Shown here one piece after another: positions 16,737 through 26,137 of a stretch of DNA of 64,000 nt; within the stretch, counting starts at the first letter, position 1; the number at the start of each line of letters is the position of its first letter. The notes beneath the pieces are model-generated. The model was not told the DNA's origin. It saw only the letters and a program-made list of their open reading frames with translations, and ran no database searches. The translations under genes were made by a program, and so were the position numbers. The stretch is from Bryobacterales bacterium. GTDB lineage: Bacteria > Acidobacteriota > Terriglobia > Bryobacterales > Bryobacteraceae. The stretch lies in contig JADLBD010000267.1 of the NCBI GenBank assembly GCA_020847975.1, forward strand, positions 1 to 64,000, given 5' to 3'.

Positions 16737-19700
16737 TGCGCCAAAAGCCTGCCATGCTGGTGGTGGCGGCGGCCGTGCTGGGATTGATTGCGGCCGCTCC
16801 AAACAAGGATGATCTTCTCTGGCAATACCGGAACCGCGGGAAAGCCTTCTATGAAAACCCCACCACGCAACTGCAAGCGGTGGACGAATTCAAGAAGGCG
16901 CTCGACCTTGCGCCCAATTCCACCCGAGAACGTCTCAACTACGGCCTGGCGCTGCTGCGCGCGGGCAAGACGGCGGAGGCCGTCGCCGAACTCAAAAAGG
17001 TGCAGCAGCAGGACCCCGCGCTGCCGCATACGTGGTTCAATCTCGGCATCGTCTACAAGAAGGCCGGTGAGATGGAACAGGCCACCGCCATGTTCGAGCG
17101 CATGGCACAACTGGCGCTGGACGATGCCGTTACCCAATACAACCTTGGCGTTCTCTACAAGCTTCAGGACAAGCTGCCCGCCGCCATGGAGCGGTTCGAA
17201 AAGGCTGCGCGGTTGAATCCCAGCCTCGCCGCGCCTCACTTCCAGCTCTACAACGCGTACCGTCTTTCCGGCAAGCGCGAGGAAGCGATGAAGCAACTGG
17301 CGCAATTCCAGGCCCTCAAGAAAGCGCAGGAGACCTCCGGGAACACCGAGGACATGGAGTGGAACCAGTACGCCGAAATCTACGATCCCATTGACCCGTC
17401 CCTCTCCACCTTTGACGCGGCCGAATCCGCTCCGCCCCGGTTCACCAAACGCAAGATCGGTCCGGGCGTGTCCGGAGCGCAGGCCCTGGTTTGGAACTTC
17501 GATAACGACGCGCGTCCCGATCTCCTGGTGTGGGGCTCCTCCGGCGGAGGCCGCCTATATCGCGGCGGCGCCGCTCCCGTGCAGTCCGCGCTGCTTGCCT
17601 CCGGCCGGGCATTCTTCGCGGGCGATGCCGATAACGATGGCTTCGCCGATCTCTGCATGCTGACCGCCGCCAGCGCGGAGTTGCTGTGGAATCGCAAAGG
17701 CTCCCTCGAGAAGGCGCCGCATCCGCTCGCCGAGGGCGAGTTTTCGAAAGCCATCTGGGTCGATTACGATCACGATTACGATCTTGATCTGCTGCTGCTT
17801 GGCAGGAAAACCGTACTCTTGCGCAATCAGGGCAGCGGCGGGTTCGTGGACCGCACCGCCGACCTGCCATTTGTCAACGCCGAAGCCGTGGACGGCGTTT
17901 CCTTCCGCATGATTCCCGATAGCAAGTCGAACGATATCCTGATCGCTTATCGGGACAAATCCGCCGTCCTCTACCGCGACCGGCTGGCGGGGAAGTTCGA
18001 AGCCATTCCCATGCCCCTGATTCCCCCTGGCGCGGCGCGCCTGCGTGTATGGGATTGGAACCACGACGGCGCACTCGACCTCGCCTTCACGGCCGGAGGG
18101 AAACTGCATCTGCTGGCTAACCAGCACGGCGGCTGGAAGGAGCAGGCCGCCCCCGCCGTGGCCGATGCGGCGTTCTGCGACTTCAACAACCTGGCAGTGA
18201 CCGAGCTTTGCGCCGGCGGCCAGGTCTACCCGCTGGCCGGCGCGTCACGCAAAATGGAAGGCCTCGATACCCCCATCGCCATCGCCGACTTCAACGCGGA
18301 CGGCCGCGCCGATGCCGTCTCCGCCGATGCCTCGGGAACCTGGCTTCACGAAAACGCGACGCCGGCAAAAAACCGCTGGTTCAGCGTGAGGCTCGACGGC
18401 GTCAAGAATCTGAAGCTCGCCACGGGATCCGAGGTGGAAATCAAGGCGGGCCGCCGCTACCAGAAGAAACTCTATGAAGGATATCCGCTCCAGTTCGGCA
18501 TGCGCGGCTATCCCCTCATCGACACGGTACGCATCACGTGGCCGAACGGGCTCATCCAGAACGAACCCAAGCAGGCCGTAAGCCGCATCGCGGAATACAA
18601 GGAAGCGCAGCGTCTCTCGGGCAGTTGCCCCATGATCTACACCTGGAACGGCCGCGAGTTTTCCTTCCTCACCGATGTGCTCGGCGTCGCCCCGCTGGGC
18701 GCGAGTTCCGGTGACGGCAAGTACTTCCCCACCGATCACGACGAGTACGTTTCCATTCCAGGAGAGGCGCTCCAGGTTCGCGATGGATACTACGATCTCC
18801 GCATCACGGAGGAACTGGGCGAGGTCACTTATCTCGATCACCTGAAGCTGATTACCGTAGACCATCCGGCCGACACTGAAATCTATTCGAACGACAAATG
18901 GAAATCGCCGCCGTACCCCGATTTCCGGCTCTATCAGACCCAGCGCCGCCTCTATCCTCTGCGCGCAAGGGATGGCAAGGGGACGGATGTGCTCGCCCGC
19001 ATCCGCGCGCTCGACCGGGTTTATGCGGATACCTTCCGCCGCACGATGAGGAACACGGCGGAAACCCATTCCATCGAACTTGATTTCGGACCTGCCGCTC
19101 CCAATCAGGGCGCATTCCTCGTCCTCACCGGCTGGGTGGATTGGGCCGATGGAAGCACGTTCCTCAAGCAATCCCAGGAGCCCGGCAAAGCCCTCACTCC
19201 ACCCTACCTGCAAGTCCGCGGCCGCAACGGCGAATGGCGCACCGTCATCGAAGACATGGGGATCCCGTCGGGCAAAACCAAGACCATCGCTGTCGATCTC
19301 TCCGGCAAGTTCCTCTCCTCCTCGCGCGAAATCCGGATTGTCACCAACCTGTGCGTCTATTGGGACGAAATCTTCCTTGGCGTCGAGACCGCGCAGCCAC
19401 GGGTTCAACTGCGGCACATCGCCGCCGCCCGGGCGGACCTCGATTTCCACGGGTTCTCCAAACCCCTTATTCATCCGGAACGCCGCCAGCCGGAAATGTT
19501 CTTTTACAACCCCGCCGGTTCCACTTCTTCCTGGAATCCCACACCCGGCCGCTACACGCGCTACGGCGACGTGAAAGCGTTGATCGGGAGCGTTGATGAT
19601 ATGTTTGTCATTATGGGCTCCGGGGATGAATTGCGTGTCCGATTTTCCGCGCCCGCGCCGCCGCCCCAGGGGTGGAAGCGCGATTTCCTCCTCTATGTGG

Positions 19701-19891
19701 ATGGATGGGCCAAGGATAGCGATGCGAACACGGCGTACTCCCAATCAGTGGAACCGCTGCCATTCCACGGCATGACCCAATATCCTTACGCCGCACCGGA
19801 GCGCTACCCCGAGGATGCGGCGCACAATGCATACCGCGAGGTTTATAACACGCGCCCCGCGCTGCGGCTGTTGCGATCGATTGCGCCATGA
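16736..19891 (+). CDS. Secreted TPR / FG-GAP / ASPIC-UnbV protein
   Basis: 1051 residues with a signal peptide. Residues about 25-195 are TPR repeats (e.g. LPHTWFNLGIVYKKAGEMEQA). About 230-530 is a weak FG-GAP/VCBS propeller with calcium-type loops (FAGDADNDGFADLCML, WVDYDHDYDLDLLLLG, IADFNADGRADAV). About 540-600 is an ASPIC/UnbV domain (WFSVRLDGVKNLKLATGSEV and VRITWPNGLIQNEPKQ). The last 430 residues form a conserved but unnamed module starting SCPMIYTWNGREFSFLTDVLG. UnbV-type proteins are extracytoplasmic and of unknown function. It is coupled by overlap to a multiheme protein and a second UnbV protein, which suggests one surface or periplasmic assembly. Confidence 0.8.
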   Translation: MRQKPAMLVVAAAVLGLIAAAPNKDDLLWQYRNRGKAFYENPTTQLQAVDEFKKALDLAPNSTRERLNYGLALLRAGKTAEAVAELKKVQQQDPALPHTWFNLGIVYKKAGEMEQATAMFERMAQLALDDAVTQYNLGVLYKLQDKLPAAMERFEKAARLNPSLAAPHFQLYNAYRLSGKREEAMKQLAQFQALKKAQETSGNTEDMEWNQYAEIYDPIDPSLSTFDAAESAPPRFTKRKIGPGVSGAQALVWNFDNDARPDLLVWGSSGGGRLYRGGAAPVQSALLASGRAFFAGDADNDGFADLCMLTAASAELLWNRKGSLEKAPHPLAEGEFSKAIWVDYDHDYDLDLLLLGRKTVLLRNQGSGGFVDRTADLPFVNAEAVDGVSFRMIPDSKSNDILIAYRDKSAVLYRDRLAGKFEAIPMPLIPPGAARLRVWDWNHDGALDLAFTAGGKLHLLANQHGGWKEQAAPAVADAAFCDFNNLAVTELCAGGQVYPLAGASRKMEGLDTPIAIADFNADGRADAVSADASGTWLHENATPAKNRWFSVRLDGVKNLKLATGSEVEIKAGRRYQKKLYEGYPLQFGMRGYPLIDTVRITWPNGLIQNEPKQAVSRIAEYKEAQRLSGSCPMIYTWNGREFSFLTDVLGVAPLGASSGDGKYFPTDHDEYVSIPGEALQVRDGYYDLRITEELGEVTYLDHLKLITVDHPADTEIYSNDKWKSPPYPDFRLYQTQRRLYPLRARDGKGTDVLARIRALDRVYADTFRRTMRNTAETHSIELDFGPAAPNQGAFLVLTGWVDWADGSTFLKQSQEPGKALTPPYLQVRGRNGEWRTVIEDMGIPSGKTKTIAVDLSGKFLSSSREIRIVTNLCVYWDEIFLGVETAQPRVQLRHIAAARADLDFHGFSKPLIHPERRQPEMFFYNPAGSTSSWNPTPGRYTRYGDVKALIGSVDDMFVIMGSGDELRVRFSAPAPPPQGWKRDFLLYVDGWAKDSDANTAYSQSVEPLPFHGMTQYPYAAPERYPEDAAHNAYREVYNTRPALRLLRSIAP

Positions 19892-22617
19892 ATTCACGCT
19901 GGTTCCCGGTTCTCACCGTTCTTCTGCTGCTCAACGTGGCTTACGTCGCTGCGCTGCCTTCAGCCACCATCTTCTATGTCGCAAGCGTTCTGCTTCATCT
20001 CGTGCTCGGCGTAGTGTTTGTCGCCGTGCTGTGGCGCTCCCGCCCGGCAACATTGCGATTCAGCGGCGCGGCGCTCACAGGCCTGTACCTCATGGTGCGC
20101 GGCGCCACCACCGATCAGCGCTGGTGGCTCTATGCCCATGTCGTGCTCGGCTTTGCCGCAATGGTGTGGCTTTGGTTCGCGCTTCGGAAGCAGATGCCGA
20201 GTCTCGGCCGCGCCATGCCGGTGTGCCTGGCGATTCTCGCCCTCGCCGCCGGCTCGCGTCTCATGCCGCAGCGCGCCCAGCAGATCGTGAACACGGGTGA
20301 GGCGCCTGTCACCATGCAGGGCGAGGGCGAAGGTCCCAGCGGCCATTTCTGGCCATCCTCCTCGCGCACCAATGTCGGACTGGTCCCCTCCAGCTACTTC
20401 ATGGATTCCGAACACTGCGGGTCCTGCCACAAGGACGTTTACGAGCAGTGGAAGGGGTCCATGCACCATTTCGCCAGTTTCAACAACCAGTTCTACCGCA
20501 AGTCCATCGAATACATGCAGTCGGTTCAGGGGACCACCAAGCCAAGCCGCTGGTGCGCCGGATGCCATGACCATGCCCTGTTCTTCAACGGCAGGTGGGA
20601 GAAGCCCATCAAGGATCAAATCGACACCCCCGAGGCGCATATCGGCCTCTCCTGTGTTTCCTGCCACTCCATCGTCAAGGTGCACAACACGATGGGGAAT
20701 GCTTCCTTCACGCTCGACTACAACTGGCTGCACAAGATTGCGGCGAGCAGGAATCCCTATATCCAGCACTTTGAAAAGTTCGTCACCTATCTCAACCCGG
20801 AGCCGCATCGCCGCACCTTCCTCAAGCCTCTCCACCGCGATTCCGCCGAATTCTGCTCCGCCTGCCACAAGGTTCACCTGGATGTGCCGGTGAACAACTA
20901 CCGTTGGGTTCGCGGATTCAACGACTACGACAACTGGCAGGCGAGCGGCGTTTCCGGGCGCGGCGCACGATCTTTCTACTACCCCCCAAAAAGCCTCACC
21001 TGCACGAATTGCCACATGCCGGAAGTGAAATCGAACGATCCCGGCAGCCGCAACGGCATGGTGCATAATCACCGTTTCCCGGGCGCAAACACCGCGGTGC
21101 CCTACGTCAACGGGGACGAAGAGCAGTTGGCGACAACCCGGAAGTTTTTGGAATCCGGCTTCATCACCGTGGATATCTTCTCCGCCAGTCCGGTGGAAAC
21201 CTCGCCGCGAGAAATGCAGATGGTGCGCCGCGCCGGAGAAGCCGCGCCCACCGCATTGACCACCTTCGCCGTGGGTGAGGAAGCCGAAGCCAGCGGGCCC
21301 GTCGTACTGCGGGAAGTGGGCCGGGTTGCCGCACCGCTCGACAAAGCGGGAGTGAAGTTTCAGCCCGGGGAAACCGTGCGCGTCGATGTTGTTGTACGCA
21401 CGAAATTGATTGGCCATTTCTTCCCCGGCGGCACCGTCGACGCCTTCGACATCTGGCTGGAACTCGACGGCAAGGACGCCACCGGACGCCAGATTTTCTG
21501 GAGCGGCTGCGTCGAGGATGAGGGCCGCGGACCGGTGGAAAAAGGCGCTCACTTCTATCGCTCCCTGCAACTCGACGGCGACGGCAATCCCATCAACAAG
21601 CGCAACGCCTGGCAGACGCGCAGCGTGCTTTACGTGCGCATGATTCCCCCGGGCGCGGCCGATACGGCACACTACCGCGTCCACATCCCGAAAGATGCCA
21701 GGGGCCCCATCACGCTGAAGGCGAAATTGAACTACCGCAAGTTCTCCTGGTATTACACGCAATTCGCCTATGCCGGACAGCCGAAGCCCGGGCAGGATGC
21801 GAACCTCGTCAATCTGGAACACGACAGCCGCCAATTCACCTTCGAGCCGGCGAACATTCCTTCCAATGTTTCCAGCAAGATCAAGGACCGCATTCCTGAT
21901 CTGCCCATCATCGTCCTCGCCAAAGCCGAAGCGAAACTCGACCTTGCCGCCCCCGGAGAAAAGACCGAATGGAAGCAGGCGGTCCGCGGCGAAGACTACG
22001 AACGCTGGAACGACTGGGGAATCGGCATGCTGCTTCAGGGCGACCTCAAAGGGGCCGAGTACGCGTTCCATAAAGTGATGGAAGCCAAACCGGACTACGC
22101 CGATGGACCCCTGAACGTGGCCCGCGCCCTCATTCAGGAAGGCGAAACCGACGCAGCTAGGCCGCTGCTCGGGAAGGCGCTCTCCATCAATCCCAAACTG
22201 GCGCGCATCCATTTCTTCCAGGCCATGGTGGAGAAGTCCGATGGCAACTATGACGCCGCCATCACGCATCTGAGAGAAGCCGCCGCGCAGTATCCGGAAG
22301 ACCGCGTGGTGCTCAACCAGCTTGGCCGTCTGTATTTCCTCAAGCGGCAGTATGCCCAGGCCGTCCAGGCCCTCGAAGGCGTGCTGCGCATAGACCCGGA
22401 AGACCTTCAGGCGCACTACAACCTGATGCTGTGTTATCGCGGCTTAAATAATCCGGCAAAGGCGGACCTCCACGCCAGGCTGTTCCAGCGATTCAAAGCC
22501 AACGAGGCCGCCCAGACCATCACCGCCAGGCCCCGCCAGTTGAATCCTGAGGACAACAACGAAAGGCAGATGATTCACGATCACGAAAGTGTGCCCTTGA
22601 AGGTGTCCGGAACATGA
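19888..22617 (+). CDS. Membrane-anchored five-heme cytochrome c with C-terminal TPR
   Basis: 909 residues. Four hydrophobic stretches fall within residues 8-125. Five CxxCH heme sites follow at Cys 177, 223, 256, 323 and 372 (CGSCH, CAGCH, CVSCH, CSACH, CTNCH), spaced as in cytochrome c554-like proteins with many extra His for bis-His ligation. About 400-690 is a beta-rich region (FQPGETVRVDVVVRTKLIGHFFPGG). The tail is TPR (residues about 700-870). It should carry electrons outside the inner membrane; donor and acceptor are unknown. ATG 19888 overlaps the preceding TGA, and its own TGA overlaps the next ATG, both by 4 bases. Confidence 0.85.
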   Translation: MNSRWFPVLTVLLLLNVAYVAALPSATIFYVASVLLHLVLGVVFVAVLWRSRPATLRFSGAALTGLYLMVRGATTDQRWWLYAHVVLGFAAMVWLWFALRKQMPSLGRAMPVCLAILALAAGSRLMPQRAQQIVNTGEAPVTMQGEGEGPSGHFWPSSSRTNVGLVPSSYFMDSEHCGSCHKDVYEQWKGSMHHFASFNNQFYRKSIEYMQSVQGTTKPSRWCAGCHDHALFFNGRWEKPIKDQIDTPEAHIGLSCVSCHSIVKVHNTMGNASFTLDYNWLHKIAASRNPYIQHFEKFVTYLNPEPHRRTFLKPLHRDSAEFCSACHKVHLDVPVNNYRWVRGFNDYDNWQASGVSGRGARSFYYPPKSLTCTNCHMPEVKSNDPGSRNGMVHNHRFPGANTAVPYVNGDEEQLATTRKFLESGFITVDIFSASPVETSPREMQMVRRAGEAAPTALTTFAVGEEAEASGPVVLREVGRVAAPLDKAGVKFQPGETVRVDVVVRTKLIGHFFPGGTVDAFDIWLELDGKDATGRQIFWSGCVEDEGRGPVEKGAHFYRSLQLDGDGNPINKRNAWQTRSVLYVRMIPPGAADTAHYRVHIPKDARGPITLKAKLNYRKFSWYYTQFAYAGQPKPGQDANLVNLEHDSRQFTFEPANIPSNVSSKIKDRIPDLPIIVLAKAEAKLDLAAPGEKTEWKQAVRGEDYERWNDWGIGMLLQGDLKGAEYAFHKVMEAKPDYADGPLNVARALIQEGETDAARPLLGKALSINPKLARIHFFQAMVEKSDGNYDAAITHLREAAAQYPEDRVVLNQLGRLYFLKRQYAQAVQALEGVLRIDPEDLQAHYNLMLCYRGLNNPAKADLHARLFQRFKANEAAQTITARPRQLNPEDNNERQMIHDHESVPLKVSGT

Positions 22618-24233
22618 AGCCCGCCGCCTGGTTTTTCTTCGCCGCCTGCCTGCTCAGCGCCCAGGTGAAATTCACCGATATCACGCGCCAGGCGGGCCTC
22701 CGCTTTGTGCACAACAATGGGAATTCCGGAAAGAAATGGCTGCCGGAAACGCTCGGCTCGGGATGCGCCTTCCTCGATGTGGACGGCGATGGATGGCAGG
22801 ACATCCTGCTGATTAACGGCAAGAACTGGACGCCAAGGCCCCCCAAAACAACGCACAAGCTGTACCGCAACAACCGCAACGGCACATTCACCGACATCAC
22901 CGCGGGCAGCGGACTCGACGTGGAGATGTACGGCATGGGCGTCGCCGTCAGCGATTACGACAACGACGGCCGCGAAGATGTCTACATCACCGCGCTCGAA
23001 GGCGACCGCCTCTTCCACAACGAAGGCAACGGGAAGTTTCGTGACGTTACGAAAACCTCCGGCATCAGCAATGCCAACTTCGGCGCCAGCGCCGCGTGGT
23101 TCGATTACGACCGCGACGGCAGGATCGATCTGGTGGTTGCCAATTACGTCCAGTGGAGCCCGAAGCAGGATCTGTGGTGCTCGCTCGATGGGGCCACGAA
23201 ATCCTACTGCACGCCGGAGTCCTACAAGGGGGTCCCCCCGAAGCTGTTTCACAATCTCGGCGGCGGCAGGTTCGAAGACGTCAGCCAGAAGGCCGGCATC
23301 GCCGACCCCAGAAGCAAATCGCTTGGAATCGCCGTGGTGGACTTCGATTCCGACGGCTGGCCCGATCTGTTCATCGCCAACGACACGCAGCCGAACAAGC
23401 TCTACCGCAACAATCGCAATGGCACGTTTACCGAGACAGGATTGACGGCCGGCGTCGCGTTCGGGGAAGACGGAGTCGCCCGCGGAGCCATGGGCACGGA
23501 CGCCGCCGATTATGACGGCTCCGGCCGGCCTCACCTTCTGGTGGGCAACTTCGCCAATCAGATGCTCGGCCTGTACCACAACGAGGGCAACGGCCTATTC
23601 GTGGATGAAGCGCCGCGTTCCACCGTGGGCCGCTCCAGCCTGCTCAGCCTCACCTTCGGCGCCTTCTTCTTCGATTTCGATCTCGACGGCCGCCTCGACA
23701 TCTTCTGCGCCAACGGCCACCTCGACCCCGAAATTGAACGCGTGCAGCCGAAGGTGAAATACCGCCAGCCTCCGCTGCTGTTTCGCAACCTGGGCAAAGG
23801 CCAATTCGAGAACGCCTCAACCAGCGCCGGCGCTGATTTTTCGAAGCCCATGGTGGCTCGCGGAGCCGCCTATGCGGACATCGACCATGACGGCGACCTC
23901 GATGTTCTCATCACGGACAACGCCGGTCCGGCCGTGCTGCTACGCAACGACGGCGGAAACAGGAATCACTGGCTGCGCGTGAAACTCACTGGGACGAAAT
24001 CCAACCGCGACGGAATCGGGGCGGTGGTGCGTGTCAAGACGCCCGGTGGGACCCAGGTCCGGACGGTGCACAGCGGCTCGAGTTACTGCTCGCAGAGCGA
24101 ACTCGCCCTCACCTTCGGCCTCGGGCAGGAGCCCCATGTGAACCAGGTGGAGATCGTCTGGCCCAGCGGCACAGTGCAGCGGATCGCATCCCCAAAAACG
24201 GACCAGGTACTCGAAGTTATCGAATCCCGATGA
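22614..24233 (+). CDS. Secreted FG-GAP / ASPIC-UnbV (CRTAC1-like) protein
   Basis: 539 residues with a signal peptide (MKPAAWFFFAACLLSAQ). The opening VKFTDITRQAGLRFVHNNG is typical of CRTAC1-like proteins. It then has about seven FG-GAP blades with Asp-rich loops (FLDVDGDGWQDILLING, VSDYDNDGREDVYITA, VDFDSDGWPDLFIANDT, DIDHDGDLDVLIT). The end is an ASPIC/UnbV domain (WLRVKLTGTKSNRDGIGAVV, VEIVWPSGTVQRI). It is probably a calcium-binding propeller in the periplasm or outside. It is the last of the six overlapping genes; the next gene begins 13 bases later. Confidence 0.87.
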   Translation: MKPAAWFFFAACLLSAQVKFTDITRQAGLRFVHNNGNSGKKWLPETLGSGCAFLDVDGDGWQDILLINGKNWTPRPPKTTHKLYRNNRNGTFTDITAGSGLDVEMYGMGVAVSDYDNDGREDVYITALEGDRLFHNEGNGKFRDVTKTSGISNANFGASAAWFDYDRDGRIDLVVANYVQWSPKQDLWCSLDGATKSYCTPESYKGVPPKLFHNLGGGRFEDVSQKAGIADPRSKSLGIAVVDFDSDGWPDLFIANDTQPNKLYRNNRNGTFTETGLTAGVAFGEDGVARGAMGTDAADYDGSGRPHLLVGNFANQMLGLYHNEGNGLFVDEAPRSTVGRSSLLSLTFGAFFFDFDLDGRLDIFCANGHLDPEIERVQPKVKYRQPPLLFRNLGKGQFENASTSAGADFSKPMVARGAAYADIDHDGDLDVLITDNAGPAVLLRNDGGNRNHWLRVKLTGTKSNRDGIGAVVRVKTPGGTQVRTVHSGSSYCSQSELALTFGLGQEPHVNQVEIVWPSGTVQRIASPKTDQVLEVIESR

Positions 24234-24246
24234 GACAATAAGATCC

Positions 24247-25182
24247 ATGCGAGTCGTCCTGGAAATCTTGGATGGGCCTCTGCTGGGCCGCACCGTGGAG
24301 TTGAATCCAGGCCAGTCGGTGTCCGTCGGCCGGACGGCGAAGTCGCAACTGATGCTCCCGCACGATAGTTTCCTTTCCGGCATTCATTTCCAGATTGAAT
24401 GCACCGAAGCCGGCGCCATGGTGAAGGACTGCAACAGCAGCAACGGGACTTGGGTGAACGGCAACAAGATCCTGAACCAGCCGCTTACGGATGGCGACCA
24501 GGTGGCCGCTGGACAAACTCGCTTCAAGATTCATCTGGCGGAGGCGCCGCAAACTCCCGAAGAGCACCGCCGCACCTCCACCGTCCTGTTCGCCGCTCCC
24601 AAGGTCGAAGAGTTGCAGGCTTTCGCAGCACAGCAGAAAGTGGAGGTCTCCACCCTCACACCCGTGCAACAGGCCGCCGTCAAATACCTGCAACTGCGTC
24701 CCGCCCCGCTCTACGCCATCCTCAACTCCAACATCGACGAACGCGTCCCTCACCTGCTGATCACCTCGGGCGAAGTCTACCAGTTCCTTTCCGAGGGCCT
24801 GACCCTCGGCGACCAGATGCCCCCAGGCGTCTACCTCGTCTACCTGCCGGCCACATCACCCCTGCTCCCCAGACTGGTGGCCGAGGGATGGGGTCAGCAT
24901 TGGACGCTCTTCTTCACCTGCAACCACCCCTTCGGCGAGGTAAGACAGCATCTGCGGCAGTTCCTCATCATGCAGACGGAGGAAGGCAAGCGATTTTTCT
25001 TCCGCTACTACGATCCGCGCCTGCTGCAATATCTGCTCCCCTCCTGCTCGCCGCGCGAGATCACACAACTGTTCGGCCCCATCCAAAGCTTCCTTATGGA
25101 GGATGCAAGCGATCCGGCGAATCTGCTGGAAATGATGGTTTCCCCGCAGGGTTTGATGGGTAAAGTGGTCAAACTGGGGTAG
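24247..25182 (+). CDS. FHA domain fused to DUF4123 (type VI effector-adaptor-like)
   Basis: 311 residues, no signal peptide. The N-terminal 100 residues are an FHA phosphothreonine-binding domain (VSVGRTAKSQLMLPHDSFLSG, then CNSSNGTWVNGNKI). The C-terminal 170 residues match DUF4123: LYAILNSNIDERVPHLL, LVAEGWGQHWTLFF, LRQFLIMQTEEGKRFFFRYY and PRLLQYLLPSCSPREI. DUF4123 proteins (Tap/TEC) load effectors on VgrG spikes of type VI secretion systems. No VgrG, PAAR, Hcp or effector gene is in this window, so its partners must be elsewhere or its role differs. A weak GACAAT lies 7 bases before ATG. Confidence 0.82.
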   Translation: MRVVLEILDGPLLGRTVELNPGQSVSVGRTAKSQLMLPHDSFLSGIHFQIECTEAGAMVKDCNSSNGTWVNGNKILNQPLTDGDQVAAGQTRFKIHLAEAPQTPEEHRRTSTVLFAAPKVEELQAFAAQQKVEVSTLTPVQQAAVKYLQLRPAPLYAILNSNIDERVPHLLITSGEVYQFLSEGLTLGDQMPPGVYLVYLPATSPLLPRLVAEGWGQHWTLFFTCNHPFGEVRQHLRQFLIMQTEEGKRFFFRYYDPRLLQYLLPSCSPREITQLFGPIQSFLMEDASDPANLLEMMVSPQGLMGKVVKLG

Positions 25183-25185
25183 CGC

Positions 25186-26031
25186 CTACTGTTTCTCGTA
25201 AACGACGACACTGCCGGGTAGGGCCTTGCCCTTTTCGTCGAAACTGGAGCCGGTCATGGTGAGCGTGCGGCCATCCGCGGATATGTTGTAGGTTGTCTTG
25301 CTTGCCAGAACGCCCTTGCGCTTGATGGTGACTTCAATGGAACGGCCGCTGATCGCCTTGGCGGTGTTCTCCATACCGCTGATCAAACCGCGGCCGGACC
25401 ATGTGTATGGCTTGCCGTCGAACGTCATCACCCCGGTGGTTTCCGAATCGGGTATGACGAACTTCAGCGAGTTGGCGCCCGCTGGCTCGAAACGGATGAT
25501 CGCGGGATCGCTGCGGCGCCTCGAAACCAATTGCCAAGTCCCGGCAAGCCCTCCGGATTCGCCGGACGTCCTGTTGTAGGCTCCCGTCCAGGTGGCCGTC
25601 TTCCCGTCCGACGTCTTGTTTTCGATACGCTCTGTCAGCGATTTTCCGTCGGCGGAGAGTTCGATTCTTCTGATGTTGATTAACTTCTTGTCATTGTCAA
25701 ACAGTGAACGCTCGAACTGGGTGGCGCCGAGTTTTTTCCAGGCGATCGCACTACGGGAGTCGTCGATAGGGTGTGGCTTGCCGTCGAACTCGACTTTTTG
25801 CACGACAGGGTTCGCGATGGCTCCACGCAGTTCATCGAGTCCGCCGGAGGGCGAACCACGAAAACGCAGAGTCGCCCCCGCCCCGCTGCCGAATTTGTGT
25901 TTGGATTCGTTCTCCTTCCAGGAGCCGGCGAAGTTCTTTATCAGGTTTGCGGGAATAGTGGATTGGGCGTGCGCAAGGAAGGCTATCGCCAGGAAAAGGG
26001 CAATTCGTGTAGCTAACTGTAGCAGCTTCAT
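25186..26031 (-). CDS. Secreted hypothetical protein, lipocalin-like strands
   Basis: 281 residues with a signal peptide (LFLAIAFLAHAQS). The mature part has two similar beta-rich halves, each opening with a glycine-tryptophan start (NFAGSWKENESKHKF; LAGTWQLVSRR) and ending with a strand pair (INIRRIELSADGKSLTERIE; TYNISADGRTLTMTG). That resembles small lipocalin-like or calycin domains common in Acidobacteria. Function unknown. It converges with the FHA-DUF4123 gene, with 3 bases between them. It has the best promoter in the window just upstream. Confidence 0.65.
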   Translation of the reverse strand: MKLLQLATRIALFLAIAFLAHAQSTIPANLIKNFAGSWKENESKHKFGSGAGATLRFRGSPSGGLDELRGAIANPVVQKVEFDGKPHPIDDSRSAIAWKKLGATQFERSLFDNDKKLINIRRIELSADGKSLTERIENKTSDGKTATWTGAYNRTSGESGGLAGTWQLVSRRRSDPAIIRFEPAGANSLKFVIPDSETTGVMTFDGKPYTWSGRGLISGMENTAKAISGRSIEVTIKRKGVLASKTTYNISADGRTLTMTGSSFDEKGKALPGSVVVYEKQ

Positions 26032-26039
26032 GACGAGCG

Positions 26040-26068
26040 ATTATAGGTTTGCGATTTTTTGGCGTCAA
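26040..26068 (-). promoter_or_regulatory. Sigma-70 promoter placed for a leaderless mRNA
   Basis: On the minus strand TTGACG (26063-26068) and TATAAT (26040-26045) are separated by exactly 17 bases, a near-consensus housekeeping promoter. Only 8 bases separate TATAAT from ATG 26031 and there is no Shine-Dalgarno, so transcription should begin at the start codon itself. Confidence 0.7.
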
Positions 26069-26137
26069 TGGCTTGGCCCCGGCGCACCAAACCATCTTGA
26101 CCCGGCATCACGGGAAAGGCGAGTATGGGAAAGTCCC

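Noticed and set aside
16736-24233. The UnbV / cytochrome cluster as an enediyne biosynthesis locus
   Set aside because: UnbV was first noted beside enediyne genes, but no polyketide synthase or tailoring enzyme is present here.
25592-26137. Long N-terminal extension of oxidase subunit II
   Set aside because: It lies antisense to the secreted hypothetical gene at 25186-26031 and has no helix pattern of subunit II.
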